A stretch of DNA of 17,675 nt from assembly GCA_902796875.1 (NCBI GenBank), contig CADBQT010000167.1:1-17675 (forward strand). The letters are read 5' to 3'. The DNA comes from an uncultured Eubacteriales bacterium (GTDB lineage Bacteria > Bacillota > Clostridia > Peptostreptococcales > Anaerovoracaceae). Of this stretch, positions 7,868 to 16,730 are shown one piece after another. The notes under the pieces were generated by a model, which saw only the letters and a list, made by a program, of their open reading frames with translations, did not search any database and was not told where the DNA came from. Position 1 is the first letter of the stretch; every line of letters begins with the position of its first letter. Both the position numbers and the translations under genes were made by a program.

Positions 7868-9907
7868 TTAGCCCAGCAGTCCGCCGATGCTGACGAACAG
7901 AGGAGCGAAGACGACGGATACGATGGTCATCAGCTTGATCAGGATGTTGATGGACGGGCCGGAGGTATCCTTGAACGGGTCACCAACGGTGTCACCAACG
8001 ACCGCAGCCTTATGGGCATCGGAGCCCTTGCCGCCGTAGTTTCCGCCTTCGATATACTTCTTCGCATTGTCCCATGCTCCGCCGGCGTTGGCCATCATCA
8101 GAGCCAGCAGGACGCCGGCTGCCAGAGCTCCGGCCAGCATGCCGCCGAGAGCTTCAGGTCCGAGGATGATGCCTACCGCCAGGGGGGCGATAACGGCCAT
8201 GAGACCGGGAACGATCATTTCCTTCAGGGCTGCCTGAGTGGAGATATCCACGCAGTGAGCATAGTCCGGCTTGGAGGTTCCAGCCAGGATGCCCTCGTCC
8301 TCATGGAACTGACGTCTGACTTCCTCGATCATCTGGTTCGCCGCTCTACCCACGGAATTCATAGTGAAGGCGGAGAACATGAAGGGAAGCATTGCTCCGA
8401 TGAACAGGCCGATGATAACGATGGGGTTCAGCAGACTGATGGCAGACAGCTTGGTCACCGCTGCATAAGAGGCGAACAGAGCCAGGGCCGTCAGGGCTGC
8501 GGATCCGATAGCAAATCCTTTACCGATGGCTGCCGTGGTGTTACCGACGGAGTCCAGCTTATCGGTGATCTCTCTGACTTCGTGAGGAAGCTCAGCCATC
8601 TCGGCAATACCGCCGGCGTTGTCGGATACGGGACCGTATGCGTCGACCGCTACGGTCATGCCCGTGGTGGACAGCATGCCCACCGCCGCCAGAGCGATAC
8701 CGTACATACCCATGCCTGCGCCTACGCTCTCAGCCGCAAAGTATGCTGCGAAGATACCGACGGCGATGCAGATGATGGGCCATACGGTGGACATCATGCC
8801 GACGCCCAGTCCGGAGATGATGGTCGTGGCAGAACCGGTCTGGGACTGCTCAGCGATCTTCTTGACAGAGCTGTATGCATCGGAGGTGTAGATCTCCGTG
8901 ATCTTGCCAATGGCAACGCCCACAGCCAGTCCGGCGATGATGGCTACGCAGAAAGCGAAGCTGCCCAGCATCACCTTGGACAGGATGATGGATGCGATGA
9001 TGACGCATCCGCTGGCGATATAGGTGCCGGCGTTCAGCGCCTTGGCCGGGTCGGAACCTTCCTTGCCCCGGACAAGCAGAATGCCGATGACGGAGGAAAG
9101 GATGCCGACTGCCGCCATGATCAGCGGGAACAGAGCCGCCGTAGTCTTATCGAAGAGACCGCCGGATGCAGCCGCCGCAACTGTCGCCAGAGTGATGGCG
9201 GAGATGATGGAGCCGACATAGGATTCGTACAGGTCGGAACCCATTCCGGCAACGTCACCAACGTTGTCGCCTACGTTGTCAGCGATAACCGCCGGGTTTC
9301 TCGGATCGTCTTCCGGGATGCCCGCTTCGACTTTACCGACCAGGTCGGCGCCTACGTCAGCAGCCTTGGTATAGATTCCGCCACCCACACGGCCGAAGAG
9401 AGCCATGGAGGATGCGCCGAATCCGAAACCGGTAACGCACTGTACTACCGTAGCCAGATCCAGACAGACAACGATCATGGAAAGACCGAACAGGCCCAGG
9501 CCGGAAACAGCCAGTCCCATGACAGCTCCGGAGCGGAACGCCACTTTCAGGGCTTTGTTCATACCGGATTCCTGTGCTGCGTTGGCCGTTCTCACGTTAC
9601 CCAGCGTAGCCACGTTCATGCCGAAGAAACCGGCAAGAACGGAAAGGACCGCGCCGCAGACATACAGGATCGATGTCGTCACGCTCTGCAGTCCGATGCC
9701 GATCACCACCGCCAGAACGATGATGACGATGGCCATGATCTTGTACTCTCTGCGCAGGAATGCGAAGGCGCCCTCACGGATAAATCCGGAGATCTCCTTC
9801 ATCCGATCAGACCCCTGCGGAGCCTTCTTGATCCAGGCCGCCAGAATCAGTGCCACAATCAGGCCGATGACCGCCGCGCACACAGCGATCAGTGCAAATA
9901 GTTTCAT
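7868..9907 (-). CDS. hppA: Membrane-bound ion-pumping pyrophosphatase, K+-dependent type
   Basis: This 679-residue integral membrane protein hydrolyses PPi and couples it to H+ and/or Na+ export. The catalytic signatures are clear: [13 protein letters not shown] at residues 184-196 and [20 protein letters not shown] at 210-229, plus the C-terminal DNAKKYIE and [15 protein letters not shown] segments. GNTTAA at 455-460 has Ala where K+-independent enzymes carry Lys, and GSAAL at 468-472 also matches the K+-dependent class. Whether Na+ or H+ is pumped cannot be decided by eye. A GGGAGG ribosome site lies about 10 bases before ATG 9907. The 118-bp leader has a long hairpin and an upstream palindrome. 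The gene sits between secG and rnr; PPi made by biosynthesis would be used for energy saving. Confidence 0.96.
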   Translation of the reverse strand: MKLFALIAVCAAVIGLIVALILAAWIKKAPQGSDRMKEISGFIREGAFAFLRREYKIMAIVIIVLAVVIGIGLQSVTTSILYVCGAVLSVLAGFFGMNVATLGNVRTANAAQESGMNKALKVAFRSGAVMGLAVSGLGLFGLSMIVVCLDLATVVQCVTGFGFGASSMALFGRVGGGIYTKAADVGADLVGKVEAGIPEDDPRNPAVIADNVGDNVGDVAGMGSDLYESYVGSIISAITLATVAAAASGGLFDKTTAALFPLIMAAVGILSSVIGILLVRGKEGSDPAKALNAGTYIASGCVIIASIILSKVMLGSFAFCVAIIAGLAVGVAIGKITEIYTSDAYSSVKKIAEQSQTGSATTIISGLGVGMMSTVWPIICIAVGIFAAYFAAESVGAGMGMYGIALAAVGMLSTTGMTVAVDAYGPVSDNAGGIAEMAELPHEVREITDKLDSVGNTTAAIGKGFAIGSAALTALALFASYAAVTKLSAISLLNPIVIIGLFIGAMLPFMFSAFTMNSVGRAANQMIEEVRRQFHEDEGILAGTSKPDYAHCVDISTQAALKEMIVPGLMAVIAPLAVGIILGPEALGGMLAGALAAGVLLALMMANAGGAWDNAKKYIEGGNYGGKGSDAHKAAVVGDTVGDPFKDTSGPSINILIKLMTIVSVVFAPLFVSIGGLLG

Positions 9908-9938
9908 TTGTGTGTTACCTCCCTCACGTCGTAAATGG

Positions 9939-9968
9939 TTTAAGAGGCACCTTGCGATACCTCTTAAA
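9939..9968 (-). other. Leader hairpin of hppA with GCAA tetraloop
   Basis: On the minus (sense) strand the bases at 9968-9956 pair with 9951-9939 over 13 continuous positions, closed by loop GCAA (9955-9952), a GNRA tetraloop. The outer 9 pairs are perfect Watson-Crick. The inner four include two U-G wobbles that are valid only in the sense-strand RNA (they are C-A mismatches on the other strand). It ends about 13 bases before the GGGAGG ribosome site and has no T tract. This points to an RNA element rather than a terminator or a DNA operator. Confidence 0.65.
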
Positions 9969-9982
9969 GCGTCTTGTCAACG

Positions 9983-10007
9983 AATATATTTAGAATAATA
10001 TTCTAAA
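9983..10007 (-). promoter_or_regulatory. Candidate hppA promoter -10 with adjoining perfect palindrome
   Basis: TTTAGAATAATATTCTAAA (9989-10007) is a perfect palindrome with 8-bp arms and a 3-base centre. Directly 3' on the minus strand is TATATT (9983-9988), a 5/6 match to a -10 box. The palindrome then fills the spacer. The -35 side is weak (TCAGTT at 17 bp). Predicted start near 9976 would place the 13-bp hairpin at the very 5' end of the mRNA. The palindrome is probably a repressor site, regulator unknown. Confidence 0.5.
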
Positions 10008-10025
10008 CTGATCCAAGGATTGACC

Positions 10026-10259
10026 TCAGTCCTCGATCGCAACCAGCACCAGAGAGATCACGATGAACAGGATCGCTGTTACCGTGGAGACCTTACTCAG
10101 GATCGCGTCATATCCGGAGCTTCTCTTCTTACCGAAAAGCTGCTCGGCGCCACCGCCGATGGAACCGGACAGACCGGCGCTGTTACTGGACTGCAGCAAA
10201 ATGCTTACGGTCAAAATTATACTCGCTATCAGCAGTACAATTTTAAGTGCCAGACTCAT
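10026..10259 (-). CDS. secG: Preprotein translocase subunit SecG
   Basis: This 77-residue protein has two membrane segments (about residues 3-22 and 55-74) joined by a loop with SSNSAGLSGSIGGGAEQLFGKKR. The loop motif (SGL.G.I.GGAEQLFGK) and size are typical of bacterial SecG. SecG is the small subunit of the SecYEG channel that assists SecA-driven protein export. AAGGAGGAG lies 6 bases before ATG 10259. Its position after eno, and before rnr with hppA inserted, follows the common Firmicute order eno-secG-rnr. Confidence 0.95.
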   Translation of the reverse strand: MSLALKIVLLIASIILTVSILLQSSNSAGLSGSIGGGAEQLFGKKRSSGYDAILSKVSTVTAILFIVISLVLVAIED

Positions 10260-10290
10260 TTCATTCTCCTCCTTACGTTCTAACCAAGAC

Positions 10291-10319
10291 AGTTTAACAT
10301 AGGGAAATCAAGAAATCAA
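10291..10319 (-). promoter_or_regulatory. Candidate secG promoter
   Basis: TTGATT (10314-10319) and TAAACT (10291-10296) on the minus strand are 17 bp apart, each a 4/6 consensus match, in the AT-rich 123-bp gap between eno and secG. No strong terminator follows eno, so readthrough is also possible. Confidence 0.4.
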
Positions 10320-10345
10320 CTGGTTCCGGCACTGAAAAATACAGT

Positions 10346-11687
<1,342 letters not shown>

Positions 11688-11699
11688 TTATTCTGTTTC

Positions 11700-11728
11700 A
11701 CTATACCCGACAGTTTCTGCGGGATCAA
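11700..11728 (-). promoter_or_regulatory. Candidate eno promoter with dyad in the spacer
   Basis: TTGATC (11723-11728, overlapping the tpiA stop codon) and TATAGT (11700-11705, 5/6 match) are 17 bp apart on the minus strand. The spacer is almost exactly an imperfect dyad: on the minus strand CCCG and CAG pair with CTG and CGGG around AAA, with one bulged T (11706-11723). Predicted start is near 11693, leaving a leader of about 20 bases. The dyad could bind a repressor, or, if transcribed from upstream, form a small intercistronic hairpin. Confidence 0.5.
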
Positions 11729-12471
11729 AAATCGATGATGGCCATGAAGTCTTCCGCCTTGAGGGATGCTCCTCCCACCAGGGCACCATCGATCTCGTCC
11801 ATGTTCATGATCTCCGTGGCGTTGGCCGGCTTCACGCTGCCGCCGTACTGGATGATCACCTCATCCGCCGTATCCTCGCCGTAGAGGTCGATCAGGGTCT
11901 TGCGGATGAATGCGCACATCTCCTCCGCCTGTTCCGGGGTTGCCGTCCGTCCCGTTCCGATGGCCCAGATGGGCTCGTAAGCGATGACGATCCGGACCAT
12001 GTCCTCTGCCGGGATGTCCACCAGGCCCTTTTCCAGCTGGCCTCTGACCACATCGAATAGCTCGCCGGCGTCTCTCTGCTCCAGGCTCTCGCCCACGCAC
12101 ATGATGGGGCGGATCGGTCCTTTCAGGAGCCGCTTCAGCTTAAGGTTGACGGTCTCGTCCGTCTCGGCGAAGTACTGACGGCGCTCCGAATGGCCGATGA
12201 CGCAGTAGTCCACGCCGATCTCCTCCAGCATGGCCGCGGAGATCTCTCCGGTAAAGGCTCCCTCTTCCTCGAAGTGGACGTTCTGGGCGCCTACGCCGAT
12301 CTCCGTGCCCGCAAAGGCTTCCTTCAGAAGTTCCAGATCGGTGAAGGACGCGCAGATGGCGGTCTTCACATCGGTCCCCTGATAGAGATTTTTGAATTCA
12401 TCTGCAAAGGCACGGGCCTGGGCCTTTGTCTTAAACATCTTCCAGTTTCCTGCGATAAAAGGTATCCTCAT
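11725..12471 (-). CDS. tpiA: Triosephosphate isomerase
   Basis: This 248-residue TIM-barrel enzyme interconverts dihydroxyacetone phosphate and glyceraldehyde 3-phosphate. Catalytic residues are in place: GNWKM with K11, GHSERR with H94, and [11 protein letters not shown] with E166 followed by the mobile loop 6. [10 protein letters not shown] and VGGASL form the phosphate-binding end. The start codon overlaps the pgk stop (ATGA), and a GGAGG-rich ribosome site lies within the last codons of pgk, so translation is coupled. Length is normal and nothing is missing. Confidence 0.98.
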   Translation of the reverse strand: MRIPFIAGNWKMFKTKAQARAFADEFKNLYQGTDVKTAICASFTDLELLKEAFAGTEIGVGAQNVHFEEEGAFTGEISAAMLEEIGVDYCVIGHSERRQYFAETDETVNLKLKRLLKGPIRPIMCVGESLEQRDAGELFDVVRGQLEKGLVDIPAEDMVRIVIAYEPIWAIGTGRTATPEQAEEMCAFIRKTLIDLYGEDTADEVIIQYGGSVKPANATEIMNMDEIDGALVGGASLKAEDFMAIIDF

Positions 12472-13655
12472 TCCTTATCCTCCAGACATGCGATTCCGGG
12501 CAGCTCCTTGCCCTCCAGGAATTCCAGAGAAGCGCCGCCGCCGGTAGAAATATGGGTCATTTTGTCGGCGAAGCCGAACTGCTCCACCGCCGCAGCGGAA
12601 TCTCCGCCGCCGATAACGGTCACCGCTCCGCTCTGAGCCAGAGCCCGGGCAACAGCCTTCGTCCCTTCGGCGAAGTTGGGCATCTCGAAGACACCGCAGG
12701 GGCCGTTCCAGACGATGGTCTTCGCCTTGGCGATGGCTTCCTCGAAGAGGGCGATGGTCTTGGGACCGATATCCATGCCCATCATGTCCGCCGGGATCTG
12801 CTCCCGGTCGAAGATGGCCTGGTGAGCGTCATTGCTGAACTCGGATGCGCAGACCGCGTCCACGGGCAGGAGCATCTCCACTCCCGACTGGCGGGCTTTG
12901 GCCATCAGATCCTTGGCCAGTTCGATGCTATCCTCGTCCAGGATGGACGTGCCGATCTCGTAGCCCATGGCCTTGAAGAAGGTGTAGCTCATGCCGCCGC
13001 CGATGATGATGGTGTCCACCTTTTTCATCAGGTTCTCGATGACGGGGATCTTGTCTCCCACCTTGGCGCCGCCCATGATGGCCACAAAGGGTCTCTCCGG
13101 AGCGTCCAGGGCGTCTCCCAGGAACTTGACTTCCTTCTCGATGAGGAATCCGGAGACTGCCGGCATGTAGGCAGCCAGTCCCGCCGTGGAGCAGTGGGCC
13201 CGGTGGGCCGTGCCGAAGGCGTCGTTGACGAAGAGTTCGCCGAGAGCGGCCAGCTGGCCGGTGAAGGGCTCTTCGTTCTTGGTCTCTTCCTTCCGGTACC
13301 GGGTGTTCTCCAGAAGCATGACCTCTCCCTCGGGGAGGGCCATGGCAGCGTCGGTCACCTGCTGGTCCACCACCTCATCGGAGGGAACGAAAAGGACATC
13401 CTGCCCCAGAAGTTCCGTCAGACGGGCAGCTACCGGCAGCAGGGAGAATTCCGGCTTGGGCTCTCCCTTGGGTCTTCCCATGTGGGACATGAGGATGACC
13501 TTTGCCTTTGCCTCGATCAGATACTGGATCGTGGGCAGAGCGGAACGGATCCGGATGTCATCCGTGATCTCCCCGTCCTGCATGGGCACGTTGAAATCGC
13601 AGCGGACCAGCACCCGTTTGCCGGCCACATCGATATCTCTTACTGTTTTTTTCAT
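12468..13655 (-). CDS. pgk: Phosphoglycerate kinase
   Basis: This 395-residue two-domain enzyme transfers phosphate from 1,3-bisphosphoglycerate to ADP, the first ATP-forming step of lower glycolysis. RCDFNVP (18-24) and HMGRPKG (58-64) bind the substrate in the N-terminal domain. [10 protein letters not shown] (194-203), GGGMSYTF (219-226), NGPCGVFE (317-324) and GGGDSAAAV (349-357) form the nucleotide domain. AAGAAGGAG lies about 10 bases upstream of ATG 13655. It is 23 bp after gap and overlaps tpiA by 4 bp, so the three genes form a tight operon. Confidence 0.98.
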   Translation of the reverse strand: MKKTVRDIDVAGKRVLVRCDFNVPMQDGEITDDIRIRSALPTIQYLIEAKAKVILMSHMGRPKGEPKPEFSLLPVAARLTELLGQDVLFVPSDEVVDQQVTDAAMALPEGEVMLLENTRYRKEETKNEEPFTGQLAALGELFVNDAFGTAHRAHCSTAGLAAYMPAVSGFLIEKEVKFLGDALDAPERPFVAIMGGAKVGDKIPVIENLMKKVDTIIIGGGMSYTFFKAMGYEIGTSILDEDSIELAKDLMAKARQSGVEMLLPVDAVCASEFSNDAHQAIFDREQIPADMMGMDIGPKTIALFEEAIAKAKTIVWNGPCGVFEMPNFAEGTKAVARALAQSGAVTVIGGGDSAAAVEQFGFADKMTHISTGGGASLEFLEGKELPGIACLEDKE

Positions 13656-13678
13656 TTTGCTAACTCCTTCTTTATTAT

Positions 13679-14698
13679 TCAGCCTTCTTTGTGATCCACG
13701 CTGTACATGTGACGGATCAGTTCCAGCACCTTGGTGGCGTAGCCGTACTCGTTGTCATAGTACGCGATCAGCTTGAAGAACTTATCATTCAGGGCGATGC
13801 CCATGGTGGCGTCGAAGATGGAGGTGTTGGTGTCACCGACGAAGTCGATGGTCACGCACTGATCCTCGACGTACTCCAGGATCCCCTTCAGTTCACCTTC
13901 GGAAGCCTTCTTCATGGCGGCATTGATCTCGGACAGGCTGGTGGGCGTCTTGAGCATGACGTTCAGGTCCACGACGGACACGTCATTGGTCGGCACCCGG
14001 TAGGCGAATCCGGTCATCTTGCCTTTGAGGGTGGGGATGACCTTGGCTACGGCCTTTGCAGCGCCCGTGGTGGTGGGGATGATGCTGTTGAAGGCCGACC
14101 GGCCGATCCGCCAGTCCTTCATGTTTCTCTTGTCTACGGTAACCTGCTTGGAGGTCGCCGCGTGGATGGTCGCCATCAGGCCCTGCTCGATCCCGAAGTT
14201 GTCTTCCAGGACTTTGCACAGGGGGGCCAGGCAGTTGGTCGTACAGGACGCATTGGAGACCACGTTCATGTCGGACGTGTACTTGTCCAGGTTCACACCG
14301 CAGACGAAGGTGGGGGAATCATCCTTTGCCGGCGCGGTGATGATGACCTTCTTCGCGCCCGCATCCAGATGGGGCTGGGCCTTCTCCGCCGTGTTGTAGG
14401 CGCCGGTACCTTCGACGATATACTCTGCTCCGCATGCATCCCAGGGGATCATGGACGGATTCGATTCACTGTACACCGGGATCTCCTTACCGTCGATCAC
14501 CAGACCTCCATCATACGTTCCTACTTCTCCGGGGAAGCGCCCGAAGACGGAGTCGAACTTCAGCATGTATGCCAGATACTCCAGATCTGCATTCCGATAG
14601 TTGATGCCTGCGATCTCGATGTCCGGCATGTTCTGCGCCGTCCTGATCGCTAGTCTCGAAATACGACCAAATCCGCTGATTCCTACTTTGATTCCCAT
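13679..14698 (-). CDS. gap: Glyceraldehyde-3-phosphate dehydrogenase, unusual cofactor pocket
   Basis: This 339-residue phosphorylating GAPDH oxidises glyceraldehyde 3-phosphate to 1,3-bisphosphoglycerate. The catalytic parts are normal: SNASCTTNC with C152, H179 in [19 protein letters not shown] at 206-217, R234 and YDNEYGY at 314-320. The NAD-binding part is not. The usual GFGRIGR reads GFGRISR (9-15). The position of the Asp that binds the adenosine ribose in NAD-specific enzymes (VND in typical GapA) is filled by INYRN (32-36). The segment that holds Leu/Gly-Pro in typical enzymes reads VDKRNMKDW (188-196). These changes favour NADP or dual use by analogy with GapB-type enzymes. AGGAGG lies about 6 bases before the ATG. 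It heads the gap-pgk-tpiA set, directly after rpoN. Confidence 0.97.
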   Translation of the reverse strand: MGIKVGISGFGRISRLAIRTAQNMPDIEIAGINYRNADLEYLAYMLKFDSVFGRFPGEVGTYDGGLVIDGKEIPVYSESNPSMIPWDACGAEYIVEGTGAYNTAEKAQPHLDAGAKKVIITAPAKDDSPTFVCGVNLDKYTSDMNVVSNASCTTNCLAPLCKVLEDNFGIEQGLMATIHAATSKQVTVDKRNMKDWRIGRSAFNSIIPTTTGAAKAVAKVIPTLKGKMTGFAYRVPTNDVSVVDLNVMLKTPTSLSEINAAMKKASEGELKGILEYVEDQCVTIDFVGDTNTSIFDATMGIALNDKFFKLIAYYDNEYGYATKVLELIRHMYSVDHKEG

Positions 14699-14734
14699 GA
14701 TGTTCCTCCTGAATCGTTAAAATGCTTTACGTTG

Positions 14735-14764
14735 TATATATCGACCTGCGATGGGCAGGGTCAA
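14735..14764 (-). promoter_or_regulatory. Candidate gap promoter with dyad in the spacer
   Basis: TTGACC (14759-14764, 5/6 match to -35, overlapping the rpoN stop codon) and TATATA (14735-14740) are 18 bp apart on the minus strand. The spacer holds an imperfect dyad at 14743-14762: GACC and TGC pair with GCA and GGTC around CCATC with one bulged base. Predicted start is near 14728. This allows glycolytic genes to be expressed apart from rpoN and suggests control by a DNA-binding repressor or regulator. Confidence 0.5.
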
Positions 14765-16155
14765 TACCTTCTTCGTTTGGATGAGGAGAGGATCTCCAGT
14801 TCATCCCTGTATTTGGCCACGGTCCGCCGGGAAATGTGGAATCCCTTTTCCGCCAGAAGCTCCACCATGGCCTGATCGCTGTAAGGCTTCTTCGGATCCT
14901 CCCCGTCGACGATCTCCCGGATGAATTCCTTGATGCTGCTGGAGGAGACCCCTTCTCCCTTGTGATCGGAGACTCCCGCGGAGAAAAAGTGCCGAAGCTC
15001 ATAGACTCCCTGGCAGCACTGGAGGTACTTGCCGTTGATGGACCGGGAAACGGTGGATTCGTGGACCCCCACTTCCTCGGCCACGTCCCTGAGGGTCAGG
15101 GTCCGCATGTACTTGGCGCCCTTTTCGAAATAGTCCTTCTGGAAACGGACGATGGCTTCCGCCACATTGTAAATGGTCTTTTTTCGTTGATCGATGCTCT
15201 TGATGAGCCAGATGGCCGAGCTGACTCTCTCCGAAAGATAAGAAGACAGCTGTTCGTCCTCCTCCGCCTTGCCCAGAAGGCTCCGGTAATAGGAGCTGAT
15301 CCTGAGGCGGGGAATGCTGTCTCCGTTCATGCGAAGGGCGAATCCGTCCTCCGTCTTTTCTACGATCACGTCGGGGATGATGTACCGGACGTCCGATCCC
15401 GTGGCGAACTGGCGTCCCGGTTTGGGCTCCAGAGTACGGATCACGTCCGCCAGCCGCTGGGCTTCCATCGGGGTGATCCCCATGGTCTTGGCGATGACGC
15501 TGAGCCGATTGTTGGCCAGATCCTCCAGATGATCGTTGATCATGGTCTCCAGTTCCGGGGTCAGAAGATCCAGATTTCTCAGCTGGATCATCAGACACTC
15601 TTTAAGATCCGATGCGCCCACGCCGGCGGGATCCATCCGCTGGATCATCTTCAGTGCGGAGCGCACATGGCCCTCTTCCGTGTCCAGGGCGCGAGCGATC
15701 TCGGGAACGGTGGAAGTCATGTATCCGTTCTCGTCCAGGGACTCGATGATGTACCGTCCGATGCGGAACCGCTCATCGCATTTGGCCATAAACTGCAACT
15801 GAAACATGAGATGCTCCGGCAGAGTGGCATCACTGGATACATGGCGTTCGTAGAAATCGGTCTTTTCGTCGTCTCCGGGATCCCGTTCCTGACCGTAATT
15901 GACATCTTCATAGGAATTCTTCCGAATGAAATCCTTCCAGTCCGGTTCGTCCTCCCCCTGAACCGGTTCCGGCAGAGGGACGTCGGGGGTGTTTTCCTGT
16001 TCCAGTACGGGATTGGTGAGAAGTTCTTCCTGAACGTAGGCGTTCAGTTCCTGAATATTAAACTGAAGGATCCTGATCGCCTGGATCAGTTCCGGCGTCA
16101 TGACCAGTTTTTGACTCTGTTCGATTGTCAGGTCATATCCAAGCTTCAGGCTCAT
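14761..16155 (-). CDS. rpoN: RNA polymerase sigma-54 factor
   Basis: This 464-residue protein starts with the glutamine- and leucine-rich region I (LTIEQSQKLVMTPELIQAI...) that contacts activators. It continues with an acidic region II, the core-binding domain, a helix-turn-helix region near VAEEVGVHESTVSRSI, and ends with the RpoN box SRRTVAKYRD (442-451) that reads the -24 element. All parts needed for a working sigma-54 are present. Sigma-54 directs transcription from -24/-12 promoters with ATP-driven enhancer-binding proteins, none of which is encoded here. GGGGAG lies 7 bases before ATG 16155. Its place immediately before gap is where Bacillus-type genomes often have the repressor cggR. 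Confidence 0.96.
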   Translation of the reverse strand: MSLKLGYDLTIEQSQKLVMTPELIQAIRILQFNIQELNAYVQEELLTNPVLEQENTPDVPLPEPVQGEDEPDWKDFIRKNSYEDVNYGQERDPGDDEKTDFYERHVSSDATLPEHLMFQLQFMAKCDERFRIGRYIIESLDENGYMTSTVPEIARALDTEEGHVRSALKMIQRMDPAGVGASDLKECLMIQLRNLDLLTPELETMINDHLEDLANNRLSVIAKTMGITPMEAQRLADVIRTLEPKPGRQFATGSDVRYIIPDVIVEKTEDGFALRMNGDSIPRLRISSYYRSLLGKAEEDEQLSSYLSERVSSAIWLIKSIDQRKKTIYNVAEAIVRFQKDYFEKGAKYMRTLTLRDVAEEVGVHESTVSRSINGKYLQCCQGVYELRHFFSAGVSDHKGEGVSSSSIKEFIREIVDGEDPKKPYSDQAMVELLAEKGFHISRRTVAKYRDELEILSSSKRRRY

Positions 16156-16181
16156 TCCTTCTCTCCCCGGATCATGGGTCT

Positions 16182-16209
16182 GACCGGGGCATTTTCTTCG
16201 CCCACGGTC
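16182..16209 (-). other. Leader hairpin of rpoN at the predicted transcript start
   Basis: On the minus strand GACCG (16205-16209) pairs with CGGTC (16182-16186), and GGGC with GCCC follows after one bulged T, around a 9-base A-rich loop. It begins at about the first transcribed base predicted from the TATAAT at 16215-16220. It may be a 5' stabilising stem or an operator. No T tract follows. Confidence 0.4.
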
Positions 16210-16214
16210 ACCTC

Positions 16215-16223
16215 ATTATACCA
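16215..16223 (-). promoter_or_regulatory. Extended -10 of a candidate rpoN promoter
   Basis: TGGTATAAT on the minus strand is a perfect TATAAT (16215-16220) with the TG of an extended -10. No good -35 is seen at 16-18 bp, as expected when an extended -10 is present. It lies in the 93-bp gap between trmL and rpoN, so rpoN need not depend on the upstream promoter. Confidence 0.6.
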
Positions 16224-16248
16224 CATTTGCCGGGGCAATACGCAATGA

Positions 16249-16725
16249 TTATGCCAATCCGGGGAAATTCATCTGGCGAAGAGCTTCGAAGAGGATGATG
16301 TTCACGGAATTGGCCAGATTAAGGGACCTGAGACGGGTGTCTTCGCTTAAGGGGATCCGTATGGTCCGCTCTTCGTTTTCCCGGATCAGCTCCCGTGGAA
16401 GGCCTCTGGTCTCCCGACCAAAAAGGATCATGTCCCCGTCCTGAAATGAGACTTCCGTGTAGGTCTTGTTGCCTTTGGTCGTCGCCAGAAACATCCGGTC
16501 TCTTCGGTCCGCGTATTCTGCGAGAAACTCTTCCAGGCTCTCGTGGACCTTTACCTCCACGTAGGGCCAGTAGTCCAGCCCCGCCCGGCGCAGACTTTTG
16601 TCGTCAATGGAAAAGCCCAGAGGCTTGACCAGGTGCAGAATGCTCCCCGTGACCGCGCAGCTCCGGGCGATGTTTCCCGTATTGGGGGGTATTTCCGGTT
16701 CGACCAGTACGATATGCAAAGGCAT
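16249..16725 (-). CDS. trmL: tRNA (cytidine/uridine-34 2'-O)-methyltransferase, SPOUT family
   Basis: This 158-residue protein has the features of TrmL/CspR, a knotted SPOUT methyltransferase that uses S-adenosylmethionine to methylate the ribose of wobble base 34 in tRNA-Leu isoacceptors. The N-terminal VLVEPEIPPNTGNIARSC (residues 6-23), GRETRGLP (103-110) and RIPLSEDTRLRSLNLANSV (123-141) form the substrate and cofactor knot. Length is normal. The frame is open upstream into the preceding gene, but MPLHIVLVEPEIPPNTGN is the usual family start. The ATG is 5 bases after the stop of the zinc-ribbon gene. No strong ribosome site is visible, so translation probably depends on coupling to that gene. 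Confidence 0.94.
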   Translation of the reverse strand: MPLHIVLVEPEIPPNTGNIARSCAVTGSILHLVKPLGFSIDDKSLRRAGLDYWPYVEVKVHESLEEFLAEYADRRDRMFLATTKGNKTYTEVSFQDGDMILFGRETRGLPRELIRENEERTIRIPLSEDTRLRSLNLANSVNIILFEALRQMNFPGLA

Positions 16726-16730
16726 GGGTC

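Noticed and set aside
8012..9901. Long open frame of 629 codons on the plus strand, antisense to hppA
   Set aside because: The product is low in hydrophobic residues, rich in His, Asp, Gln and Gly, and shows no known motif. It mirrors the codon bias of hppA on the other strand. Similar mirror frames lie opposite pgk, gap, rpoN, eno and trkA.
9954..9980. TTGACA at 9975-9980 as the -35 of hppA
   Set aside because: A perfect -35, but the sequence at 15-18 bp downstream (TATCGC, TCGCAA) is a poor -10 and lies inside the hairpin. Kept as an alternative only.
9989..10007. Palindrome as a standard PerR or Fur box
   Set aside because: Half-sites are similar, but those boxes have a 7-1-7 arrangement; here the TTAGAAT arms are separated by 3 bases.
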